Shown: piece by piece, positions 16,785 through 24,485 of the stretch
How positions within the stretch are numbered: the stretch's first letter is position 1
Layout: every line of letters starts with the position of its first letter
Source of the DNA: Corallococcus sp. NCRR
GTDB taxonomy: Bacteria > Myxococcota > Myxococcia > Myxococcales > Myxococcaceae
Assembly (NCBI RefSeq): GCF_026965535.1
Contig: NZ_CP114039.1
Location: 6,758,001 to 6,822,000 of the forward strand
DNA: 64,000 nucleotides
Reading direction: 5' to 3'
Notes under the pieces: generated by a model
Told to the model about the DNA's origin: nothing
The model's input: the letters and a program-made list of their open reading frames with translations, nothing else
Database searches by the model: none
Translations under genes and position numbers: made by a program

Positions 16785-17690
16785 GTGGCTGAGACGCGGG
16801 TGCCGTTGACGGTGATCGCTGGACCCACGGCGTCGGGGAAGACGGCGTTGGCCATCGCCTGGGCTCGCGACGTGGGCGGGGAGATCGTCAGCGCGGACTC
16901 GCAGCAGGTCTACCGCGCCTTCGACATCGGCACCGCGAAGCCCACCGCCGAGGAGCTGGCCGCCGTGCCGCACCAGCTGGTCTCCTGCGTGGATCCGCTC
17001 GAGCCCTTCTCCGCCGCCGAGTACCAGCGCCGCGCGGACGCGGCCATCGCGGACATCGCTTCACGTGGCCGGCCGGTGTTCGTCGTCGGCGGCACCGGCC
17101 TGTACCTGCGCATCCTGCTGCACGGCGTGGTGGACGCGCCTGGCGCCCTGCCTTCGCTGCGCGCGGAGCTGGAGGCGCTCGCGGCGGAGCAGGGGAGGGA
17201 GGCCGTGCATCGCCGGCTGGCCGAGGTGGATCCGGAGACCGCCGCGAAGCTGCCCCCCCAGGATCTGGTCCGCGTCGTCCGCGCCCTGGAGATCCACGCG
17301 CAGACAGGCGTGCCCGCGTCCGAGTTCCGCCGCGCCCACGCCTTCGCGCCGGACCGCTATCCCTTCCAGCTCTACGTGTTGGAGCCGCCGCGCGAGGCGC
17401 TCTACGCCGCCATCAACGCGCGCACGGAGGCGCTCTTCTCGCGGGGGCTCGTGGAGGAGACGCGGGCCCTGCTGGAGCAGGGCTACGCGGACGCGGCCCC
17501 CATGCGCAGCGTCGGCTACGTGCAGGCCCGCGCCGTGGTGGAGGGGCGGATGACCCGCGAGAAGGCCATCGCCGACACCGCGCAGGAAACCCGGCGGTAC
17601 GCCAAGCGGCAACTCACCTGGTTCCGCAAGGAGCCCGGCGCGGTGTTCCTTGCGCCGCCGTACGCCCGTCCCGCCCCGCGGGCGCGGTAG
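16785..17690 (+). CDS. miaA: tRNA dimethylallyltransferase
   Basis: 301 residues from a GTG with a GGGAGG-type site 8-10 bases upstream. It adds a dimethylallyl group to A37 of tRNAs reading U-starting codons, such as the Leu(CAA) tRNA in this window. Family marks: P-loop GPTASGKT (about residues 12-19), SADSQQVYR, the GGTGLYLR motif, and the C-terminal RRYAKRQLTWFRK, which is nearly universal in MiaA. Confidence 0.95.
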   Translation: MAETRVPLTVIAGPTASGKTALAIAWARDVGGEIVSADSQQVYRAFDIGTAKPTAEELAAVPHQLVSCVDPLEPFSAAEYQRRADAAIADIASRGRPVFVVGGTGLYLRILLHGVVDAPGALPSLRAELEALAAEQGREAVHRRLAEVDPETAAKLPPQDLVRVVRALEIHAQTGVPASEFRRAHAFAPDRYPFQLYVLEPPREALYAAINARTEALFSRGLVEETRALLEQGYADAAPMRSVGYVQARAVVEGRMTREKAIADTAQETRRYAKRQLTWFRKEPGAVFLAPPYARPAPRAR

Positions 17691-17862
17691 GCCGCACTGG
17701 CCCCTGCTCGCCGTTCCGCCTCATTTCGTCCGGCGGCGCCGATTGTTCGCGCCCGGTCGCGCGCCCATCTTCCACGAGGAAGCGCTACCCCCACCACGTC
17801 CACTCCCGGACCGACAGGCGGCCGAGGGCCCGAGGCGGGCAGCCATCACCGTGGAGATTGTC

Positions 17863-18456
17863 ATGCGAACGAACGTCGAACGCGCGCCGGAGACCCGGCC
17901 GGACCGTCCCTCTCGGGGAGCCTCCGCCATGTGGGGCGGCCCCTTCCTCCTGGGCCTGCTGACGGCGATCGCGGGTGTCGTGCTGCTGGGCGCCACATTC
18001 TTCACCAGCATGGTGACCGTCTTCTTCGTGGGCATGATGCTGGTGATTGGCGGCGTCCTGGAGATCGCCGCGGCCATCCGCTCACGCAGCGAAAGCCGGA
18101 GCGCCTTCTGGTCCTTCATGCTGGGAGGCGTCCTCACCACCGTGGTCGGCATCCTCACGGTCATGTACCCGGCCGCGGGGCTCGCCTCCCTCACGCTGCT
18201 GATCGCCGGCTACTTCTTCGCCAGCGGCCTCTTCCACGTCATCACCTCCGTCATGGACCGCTACTTCCAGTGGGGATGGGACCTGGCCTACGGCCTCATC
18301 TCCCTGGTCCTGGGCCTCAGCGTGATGGCCAGGTGGCCCGCGTCCTCCGTGTGGCTCGTGGGCACGATGGTGGGGCTCGCCGTCTTCTTCCGAGGCATCT
18401 CGATGATGTCCGGCTCGCTCATCCTGCGAAAAGGACTGCATCGCGTGGAGGCCTGA
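17863..18456 (+). CDS. DUF308 (HdeD-like) membrane protein
   Basis: 197 residues. A 30-residue polar N-terminus precedes six hydrophobic segments, in paired hairpins with the internal similarity typical of HdeD/DUF308 proteins (VLLGATFFTSMVTVFFVGMM and VVGILTVMYPAAGLASLTLL). HdeD in E. coli is an acid-resistance membrane protein, but the biochemical role is unknown. A 13-bp inverted repeat follows its stop. Confidence 0.85.
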   Translation: MRTNVERAPETRPDRPSRGASAMWGGPFLLGLLTAIAGVVLLGATFFTSMVTVFFVGMMLVIGGVLEIAAAIRSRSESRSAFWSFMLGGVLTTVVGILTVMYPAAGLASLTLLIAGYFFASGLFHVITSVMDRYFQWGWDLAYGLISLVLGLSVMARWPASSVWLVGTMVGLAVFFRGISMMSGSLILRKGLHRVEA

Positions 18457-18479
18457 GCGCCAGATGAACCCCTGGTGCC

Positions 18480-18519
18480 ATTTCACTCGCGGTGAGTCAA
18501 GGATATCCGCGAGTGAAAT
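18480..18519. terminator. 13-bp perfect inverted repeat between convergent genes
   Basis: ATTTCACTCGCGG (18480-18492) pairs perfectly with CCGCGAGTGAAAT (18507-18519) around a 14-base loop. It lies between the ends of the DUF308 gene and the minus-strand gene at 18544, as expected for a two-way terminator. No T-run is present on either strand; a protein-binding palindrome is the alternative. Confidence 0.6.
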
Positions 18520-18543
18520 CCCGGCGCCGGTCCGGTTCGCGGC

Positions 18544-19422
18544 CTACTTCGTCTTCTTGTGCGCGTCGTCGAACTGGTCGGCGAACTGATCCCGCGGCAC
18601 GTGCTTCAGGGCGCCCTTGGCGTCCGGGCGCTCCAGCGTGAAGTCGTGGATGGTGCCGCGCACCAGGTACTCCTGATCCCGCTTGGAGTTCATCATCGCG
18701 CGCTCGCGGTAGGTGAAGCTGCCCTTGGTCGGATCCACGCCGACGTCCGCGAGGATGGGCCGCTCGTGCGCCTCCGGCTGCCACACCGGCGTGCCGGGCT
18801 GGCTGCGGTTCACGGCCGTCTCGTCCAGGCCCGGGTGCATGGACGTGCGGATGTCCCGCTGGATGTCGAACTGGTCGAAGACGTCACCGCCCTTCGCGTC
18901 GTGCGCCGGGTTGTGGACGATGCGGCTCTGGCCGTAGTCCGGGTTGTCCACGAGCTTCTTCTCCGTGGCCTGGCCATCCACGCCCACGGGCACGCCGCTG
19001 AAGGACGTGAAGGGCGAGTGGGCCTTCGTCTCCTTCGCGCCGTCCACGTGCGCGGTCAGCGTCACCGTGCGGTCCTTCGCGTCCACCGGCTGCAGCTTGC
19101 CGTCGCGGTCGATGGCCGACTTGGGCGTGTCGTACTTCGGCTGGATCTCGTTGAAGGGGAAGTTGTCCCGGCGGGTCAGCTCCACGTCCGGCCGGATGCG
19201 CGGCGCGAACTGGTTGTTGCCGCCGTCACGCCGATCCAGGCCGTTCATGATGTCGGTCATGACGTCGTGCTGCTGGAACTTGATCCGGTTCTGATCGGCG
19301 CGGGCCTTGAGCACCTCCTCCTGCGACGGGACCTTGGTGGAGAAGGTGCGCTGGATCTCCGGCGCGTGCTTGAGCAACCGGGACGACGTCTGCGTGGCGC
19401 GAAAGAACTTCGTGGCGAGCAT
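18544..19422 (-). CDS. Unidentified polar protein with presequence-like N-terminus
   Basis: 292 residues from the ATG at 19422, chosen because AAAGGGA lies just upstream; a longer frame to 19464 is possible. The first 35 residues are basic, hydroxylated and free of acidic residues (MLATKFFRATQTSSRLLKH), then RTFSTK: the look of an amphipathic targeting helix. The rest is very polar, rich in Asp, Lys, Arg and Gln, with no cysteine and no membrane segment (NNQFAPRIRPDVELTRRD). No domain is recognised. It ends in KKTK. Confidence 0.72.
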   Translation of the reverse strand: MLATKFFRATQTSSRLLKHAPEIQRTFSTKVPSQEEVLKARADQNRIKFQQHDVMTDIMNGLDRRDGGNNQFAPRIRPDVELTRRDNFPFNEIQPKYDTPKSAIDRDGKLQPVDAKDRTVTLTAHVDGAKETKAHSPFTSFSGVPVGVDGQATEKKLVDNPDYGQSRIVHNPAHDAKGGDVFDQFDIQRDIRTSMHPGLDETAVNRSQPGTPVWQPEAHERPILADVGVDPTKGSFTYRERAMMNSKRDQEYLVRGTIHDFTLERPDAKGALKHVPRDQFADQFDDAHKKTK

Positions 19423-19442
19423 GAGGGATTCCCTTTGAGTGG

Positions 19443-19467
19443 AGCATGAAGTGCGAAGCTTCATGCT
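19443..19467 (-). promoter_or_regulatory. Stem-loop in the leader of the 19422 gene
   Basis: AGCATGAAG (19443-19451) and CTTCATGCT (19459-19467) form a perfect 9-bp stem with a 7-base loop, ending about 20 bases before the minus-strand ATG. A minus-strand GATAAT (19477-19482) just upstream could be a -10 box, although no good -35 is seen. The hairpin would then sit at the extreme 5' end of the transcript. Confidence 0.45.
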
Positions 19468-19517
19468 TTTGTAGGGATTATCCCGTCAGCGTGATTGTGG
19501 TTGCGTGCAGGTAGGTG

Positions 19518-21254
19518 TCAGGACGCAAAACGGTCTTCGCCAAATGTTTCCGCGACCGCGGGCCGGATGACGTCACGCGGCGAACCGAGCGGGTCCGGCA
19601 CGCGGCCGGTGAGCTGGCACAGGAGGCGGTCCGGGTTCACCGGCTTGGGCAGGAAGGCCTCCGCGCCCGCGTCGAGCGCGCGCTGACGCACGTGCGGACG
19701 GTTGAGGCCGCTCATCACCAGCACGCGCGTGTCGCGGGTGAGCGGGTGCTGCTTGAGGCCTTCGCACAGACGCAGGCCGTCCACCCAGTGTAGCACCACG
19801 TCCAACAGGATGGCGGTGGGCGGACGGCGCGCCACCGCGCAGAACAGCGCCAGCTCGTCCGCGAAGGACACCACGCGCGCGCCGGTGCTCTCCAACAGGA
19901 GCGTGAGCGCCTCGCGCGTGTCCGCGTCGTCGTCCACCACGTAGTAGAGGTCCGGCTCCACCTCCGGCACCAGCGTGGGCACGGGCTCGATGGGCGTGCG
20001 CAGCCACGAGCCCACCACCTCGCGCACGCCCGACCAGCGCGCCGCGGACAGCAGGCCCAGCGGAGTGGGGGAGCTCAACCCCAAGACGCCGCCGCCGTAC
20101 ACGCCGCCCGCCGAGTGCTTCGCGCGCGCCGCGACGAACGCCGCCGGAGCCCGCTTGCCCGCGCGGCACAGCCAGGTGATGGAGCGCGCTCCCGCCGCCG
20201 CGTCCTCCATCAGCTCGCCCAGCCCATCGCGCACGTAGCGGCGCTCCAGCGACGGCGCGTCCAGCCCGCCATCCAGCAGCGCCACCGCGGCGCGGCTGCA
20301 CGACGCCAGCGTCTCCGACAGGCCCACCTGCAGCGGGTGGCCGAAGGCCGCGGGGCCCACCACCAACTGCCCGGGCGCCACCAACGTGCGGCCGGGGCCG
20401 AAGGGCAGGCGCGTCGTCTCCAGCGAGGTGAGCTCGAAGCCCTCGTCCAGCAGGCCGTCGCGCGCGGCCATCATCAGCACCTGGCACAGGTCCGCGGGCG
20501 TCACCGCCGCGCCGAAGGCCAGCGCGTACACGGACGACGCGCCCGGAATCAGGAACAGCGCGTCCACGGAAGGCAGCGGCGACACCCACAGCCTCGCCAC
20601 CGGCATCAGGTCGCGGCCCGGCATCCCGCCCGTGATGCGCGCCTGCACCGCCGGCATGGACGGCGCTGGCTTGAAGCCCTTGAAGAAGGCGTCACCCAAG
20701 AGAGGCCCCGCGCCCGCCGCCAGCGCCACCGCGTGGAAGCGCTCGCCGCTGCCCTGCGCGCGGACGACCAGGGGCCCCGCGTTGCGCACCGCCGTGGGCG
20801 CGTCCGGGGCGGGCGCCTGCCGCTCCACGCGCTCCACGTGGCGGTTCACGAACCGGGCACCCTGCGCGCTAGCCGCCGTGGACAGCACGTGGCGTACCAT
20901 GTCCAGGCCGCCTTCACCCTTGGGCCAGCCATCCACGACCCAGAGGCCGCCGGCCGCGCAGGGCAAGAGCTCGCGCTCGCCCTGGGAGATGATCTCCACG
21001 CCGCGCAGCTCATGGGCGCGCCACTCCGGAGGAATCCGGCAGCCCAGCGCGGCGAGCCGCGAGCGGCACTCCGGCGTGAGCAGGGCAGGGGGCGCGGTGC
21101 GCTCCTCGGTGCCTCCCGCGTAGACGCGCACGTCCAGGGCCACGCCCCGCGCGCGGCCGTTGAAGAGAAGGGAGGCCGCGAGCCCCGCCCCGGCGATGCC
21201 GCCGCCGACGATCGCCACCCTCGAACCACTCGCCAGCTTGCTGGTCCCGCTCAT
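19518..21254 (-). CDS. FAD-dependent oxidoreductase fused to a receiver domain
   Basis: 578 residues. The N-terminal half has the dinucleotide-binding motif GGGIAGAG (residues 17-24) and a flavoprotein-monooxygenase-like body (LVVGPAAFGHPLQVGLSE resembles the second FAD motif, with GD replaced by GP). The C-terminal 130 residues are a response-regulator receiver: acidic pair in VVDDDAD, phospho-acceptor Asp485 (LLDVV), MSG switch and Lys537 (PKPV). The fusion is rare. The gene starts 26 bases after the diguanylate cyclase gene and is cotranscribed with it. Confidence 0.85.
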   Translation of the reverse strand: MSGTSKLASGSRVAIVGGGIAGAGLAASLLFNGRARGVALDVRVYAGGTEERTAPPALLTPECRSRLAALGCRIPPEWRAHELRGVEIISQGERELLPCAAGGLWVVDGWPKGEGGLDMVRHVLSTAASAQGARFVNRHVERVERQAPAPDAPTAVRNAGPLVVRAQGSGERFHAVALAAGAGPLLGDAFFKGFKPAPSMPAVQARITGGMPGRDLMPVARLWVSPLPSVDALFLIPGASSVYALAFGAAVTPADLCQVLMMAARDGLLDEGFELTSLETTRLPFGPGRTLVAPGQLVVGPAAFGHPLQVGLSETLASCSRAAVALLDGGLDAPSLERRYVRDGLGELMEDAAAGARSITWLCRAGKRAPAAFVAARAKHSAGGVYGGGVLGLSSPTPLGLLSAARWSGVREVVGSWLRTPIEPVPTLVPEVEPDLYYVVDDDADTREALTLLLESTGARVVSFADELALFCAVARRPPTAILLDVVLHWVDGLRLCEGLKQHPLTRDTRVLVMSGLNRPHVRQRALDAGAEAFLPKPVNPDRLLCQLTGRVPDPLGSPRDVIRPAVAETFGEDRFAS

Positions 21255-21280
21255 CGCGCGCCCTCGCTCCCTTCCCGCCG

Positions 21281-22237
21281 TCAGTGCCGCTGTGCCGGGG
21301 AGGAGTGGACCGACTGGCCGTACACCACCACCCGGTCGCGCCCCTCCCGCTTGGCCTCGTAGAGCGCGGCGTCCGCCGCCTTCAGCAAGGCCTCCGTGCT
21401 CTCTCGCGGGGAGTCGACCGTGTGGTCCGCCACGCCCACGCTGATGCTCAACCCGAAGGGCGCCGGGCGCCCGTCACCACGCTGCACGTTCACGCCGCGC
21501 AGCTCCGAGCGCAGGCGCTCCGCGAACACCGCGGCCTCCAACGACGTCTGGTGCGGCAGGAGCACGACGAACTCGTCCCCACCGAAGCGCGCCGCGAAGT
21601 CGGACTCGCGCAGGTTGCCCTGCATCAGCGTGGCCAGGGCCAGGATGGCGCGGTTGCCCACGTCGTGGCCCATGCCGTCGTTGATGGCCTTCAGGTGGTC
21701 CAGGTCGATGACCACCACGCTCAGCGCGTAGCCGTAGCGCAGGGCGCGCTTGAACTCGTCCTCCAGCCGCACCGACAGCGCCCGGAAGTTCGCCAGGCCC
21801 GTGAGCGCGTCCGTCTGCGCCAGCACCTGGAGCTTGCGCTGCTGCTCGCTCTGGCGCACCGCGCGGTCGATGCGGGCGAGCAGTTCGCGCGAGCTCGCCG
21901 GCTTGTGGATGAAGTCCACGGCGCCCATCTCCAGACATCGCTCCAGGGTCGCCTCGTCCGCGTCCCCCGTGAGGAAGATGACCGGCACCGTCTCCGTGCG
22001 CACGTCGCCCTGGAGTGTCTCCAGGACCGCCAGCCCATCCCCGGAGGGCAGGAACCGGTCCAGCAGCACCAGGTCCGGGCGGTGCTCGCGCGCCAGCTCC
22101 ACGCCCGCGTCCGCGTCGGATGCGGCCAGCACGTCGAAGCGCGGGGCGAGCAGGTCCATCAAGCCTTCGCGCACGCCGGTGTCGTCCTCGATGATGAGCA
22201 GGAGCGCGCGCTCACTGCTGCGGCCGTGCCGTTCCAT
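21281..22237 (-). CDS. Response regulator with GGDEF output (diguanylate cyclase)
   Basis: 318 residues from the ATG at 22237; the open frame extends further upstream but with no coding character. Receiver domain with phospho-acceptor Asp60 and Lys112 (HKPAS). The GGDEF domain has the intact catalytic GGDEF (219-223), and an RESD inhibitory I-site (210-213) exactly five residues before it. It should therefore make cyclic di-GMP from two GTP when phosphorylated and be feedback-inhibited. A PilZ receptor is encoded at 7.0 kb. Confidence 0.93.
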   Translation of the reverse strand: MERHGRSSERALLLIIEDDTGVREGLMDLLAPRFDVLAASDADAGVELAREHRPDLVLLDRFLPSGDGLAVLETLQGDVRTETVPVIFLTGDADEATLERCLEMGAVDFIHKPASSRELLARIDRAVRQSEQQRKLQVLAQTDALTGLANFRALSVRLEDEFKRALRYGYALSVVVIDLDHLKAINDGMGHDVGNRAILALATLMQGNLRESDFAARFGGDEFVVLLPHQTSLEAAVFAERLRSELRGVNVQRGDGRPAPFGLSISVGVADHTVDSPRESTEALLKAADAALYEAKREGRDRVVVYGQSVHSSPAQRH

Positions 22238-22780
22238 GAACTGGTTCGCTCCGCTCGCCTGTCCCGAAATGGCAGGCCGAAAGTCTCGGGCGCCACGCCC
22301 TTCCAGGTGCTCCCCACGCCCTTGCGCCCCACGCGCACCCGCCGCCGCCTCGTTCTGCAAGCACCCACCCACCCATCCAAACTTCACCCGAGACCTCCGG
22401 CTGCCAAGCCCGTCCGCCTCCGCGGGGGCTTTGGGAACCATGCGTTCCAATCGCCCGCGTGCCCCTGCCCGAGAGCAAGCCCTGTGCCCCGCGCTTCACG
22501 GACGCGACGGCCTCTTTTCAGGGGGTTGCATGGGGGCCCGCGAAACAGCCAACAAGACAGCCGGAAGACGTTGCAGCGTAAGTCCCGGGCGCACGGTAGG
22601 AATTGCCGGACGCGGGCCGCTCGGGAGCCAGTGCCCCCGGGTGGGATGGAGCGGCGGATCCGTCGGGGACTCCCCGGAGGCGCGCGCTCGAAGCGGCGCC
22701 ATCGACGGGGCCAAGGCAGGCGGTGGAGGGAGGCCCTGGCGCCATTGCGGTGGCGCCGGGCCATCACTTCCACCGGGACT
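22238..22780. other. Gene-free region, 543 bp
   Basis: Between the diguanylate cyclase start and the end of the TPR gene, both on the minus strand. Frames on both strands are Arg/Pro-rich with no motifs or initiation signals, so I see no gene. It holds the second copy of the 17-base repeat (22573-22589). A minus-strand promoter for the cyclase operon is expected here but no clear -35/-10 pair is seen. Confidence 0.6.
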
Positions 22781-23527
22781 TCAGCGCCGGTGGGTGAACT
22801 GCACGCGGCGCCCGCCACCCTGGGGCGGCATCATCGGCGGCGCCTCCAGGCCGAACTGCCACCAGAGCGGCTCGTAGGGCTTCATCTTCAGGCGCTTGTC
22901 GTTCTGCAGCTGGGCGAGGCTGCCCTTGAGCTTCTCGTCGGAGGGGTTCTGCTCCACGCCGCGCGCGAGCACGCGCTGGGCCGCGTCCTTGTCCTTCAAC
23001 TGGAGGAGGCACCACGCGTACACGGCCCAGACGATGGACTCCTTCTTGCCGCTCTTCGCCGCGGCCTCGAAGGAGGCCTTCATGGCGGGCACGTCGTTGC
23101 GGCGGAAGTGCAGGGCGCCCTCCATGGCCTTGGCCATGTAGTTGCGGCCGCTGGCCTTCTCCAGGTGGGGCTTCGCGCCGTCCAGATCCTTGATCATGTA
23201 CTTCAGCATCCCGATCTGCGCGTGGATCTCCGGGCCGATGAGGAACTGCCACTTGTCCCAGACCAGGCCCTGTTCGAGCGTCTGGACGGCCCGGTCCACG
23301 CGGCCCTGGGCCTCCTTCTGGTTGGCGGGCTGGCCCTGGAGATCCTTCTGCACCGTCGTCATCAGCGCCTGGACCCGGGTGGAGACCCGGCGGGCGAGCA
23401 CGATGTAGGTGGCGAAGAAGACGATGACGCCGGGCACGATGCCGGCCCACCAGGAGAAGCCGCCGGCGAACTTCACCAGCACGCCGACCGCCAGCCCGAC
23501 GGCCAGGGAGATGAGGAGGTTGTACAT
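22781..23527 (-). CDS. Membrane-anchored TPR-type protein
   Basis: 248 residues. Two adjacent hydrophobic segments (about residues 4-20 and 27-46) form an N-terminal hairpin anchor. The remainder is helical with TPR-like repeats (about residues 85-215: MLKYMIKDLDGAKPHLEKAS, AVYAWCLLQLKDKDAAQRVL). The C-terminal tail is Pro/Gly/Arg-rich. It should sit on the cytoplasmic side of the inner membrane; partners are unknown. Confidence 0.83.
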   Translation of the reverse strand: MYNLLISLAVGLAVGVLVKFAGGFSWWAGIVPGVIVFFATYIVLARRVSTRVQALMTTVQKDLQGQPANQKEAQGRVDRAVQTLEQGLVWDKWQFLIGPEIHAQIGMLKYMIKDLDGAKPHLEKASGRNYMAKAMEGALHFRRNDVPAMKASFEAAAKSGKKESIVWAVYAWCLLQLKDKDAAQRVLARGVEQNPSDEKLKGSLAQLQNDKRLKMKPYEPLWWQFGLEAPPMMPPQGGGRRVQFTHRR

Positions 23528-23626
23528 GCGCTGCCCCTTTAGCGGTGTGCGTGGACAGCCGCAATCTTCGGATGCACACGAACCGAAGGCGCGATATACG
23601 TTCGGCCGCCTCGTTCACACCCAAGG

Positions 23627-23712
23627 GGCCCTCTGTCGAAATTGGTAGACGAGGCGGACTCAAAATCCGCTGCGGCTGACCCCGCGTCCCGGTTCGAGTC
23701 CGGGGAGGGCCA
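23627..23712 (+). tRNA. tRNA-Leu (anticodon CAA)
   Basis: An 86-base cloverleaf. Acceptor GGCCCTC pairs with GAGGGCC, discriminator A; D-arm TCG/CGA around the AAATTGGTAGA loop; anticodon stem GCGGA/TCCGC with loop CTCAAAA giving anticodon CAA (reads UUG). A long variable arm, typical of Leu, precedes the GGTTCGAGTCC T-arm. The CCA end is not encoded. Confidence 0.96.
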
Positions 23713-23804
23713 TCTTCAAACGCAGACCCGGCGCCCGAGATGCCGTCCCTTCCGGGCCGCCCGAACTTGAAAGCGCTCCCCTGTCCCCCGCGCTGGAAGA
23801 TGCG

Positions 23805-24476
23805 ATGAAGGTCCTGCTGGTCGAGGATGATCCGAGCCTCCGCGAAGGAATGGGAGAGCTGGTCTCCGAGCTGGCGGACGTGCAGGCGGTGGGCACCCTC
23901 GACGAAGCGCTGCGCGCCCTGGCGGCGGACCGCTTCGAGCTGGTGATGACCGACATGCGCATCGCCGGAGGGCACACGGACGGCCGGGGCGTCCTGGAGG
24001 CCGCGCGCCGGCAGCGCCACCCGGTGGCCATCGTCAGCGCCGCCGGTCCGGACGAGGTCGCCCAGGTCCTGCACCCCTCCGTGCCGGACGCGCTGCTGAT
24101 CAAGCCCTTCCAGGTGGACGACATCATGGACCTGGTGGAGCGCTTCCTGGAGCTCAAGCGCCAGGTGGTCGCCGCCGCCCGGGAGCCCGTGGCCGGGGAT
24201 TCCTCTGAGTGGATTGAGGCATTACCTGGAGTGAAGTGGGCCGGTTCGGCTCCGGACAGTGCCCGGACCTGGATGCGGCTGGCCGCCGAAGCAGCCTTCC
24301 CCTGGAACCGCTCCCAGTCCGCCCATGGCGTCCTCCTTCTGGAGGGTGACCTGGAGCTGGACGGCGAGCGTTATGCCGCGCCGTGCTACCTGTTCCTCTC
24401 CCAGGGCGCGTCGCCCCAGGTGAAGACGCGGGCCGGTGCGCTGGCCGTGTGCGTTCCGCTGCGCGGCCAGGCGTAG
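23805..24476 (+). CDS. Receiver-domain protein with cupin-like C-terminus
   Basis: 223 residues. Receiver domain at 1-118: acidic pair EDD (8-10), phospho-acceptor in VMTDMRI, VSAAGP switch and IKPF. The C-terminal part (about 140-223) reads like a small cupin barrel (HGVLLLEGDLELDGERY followed by YLFLSQGASPQVKTRAG), as in anti-sigma ChrR-type domains, but with few histidines, so metal binding is doubtful. There is no DNA-binding domain. It is followed 9 bases later by the methyltransferase gene. Confidence 0.82.
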   Translation: MKVLLVEDDPSLREGMGELVSELADVQAVGTLDEALRALAADRFELVMTDMRIAGGHTDGRGVLEAARRQRHPVAIVSAAGPDEVAQVLHPSVPDALLIKPFQVDDIMDLVERFLELKRQVVAAAREPVAGDSSEWIEALPGVKWAGSAPDSARTWMRLAAEAAFPWNRSQSAHGVLLLEGDLELDGERYAAPCYLFLSQGASPQVKTRAGALAVCVPLRGQA

Positions 24477-24485
24477 AGGTCATCC

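Noticed and set aside
22384-22818. A 144-codon minus-strand frame in the gene-free region
   Set aside because: Arg/Pro-rich composition, no ribosome-binding site, and overlap with the real TPR gene.
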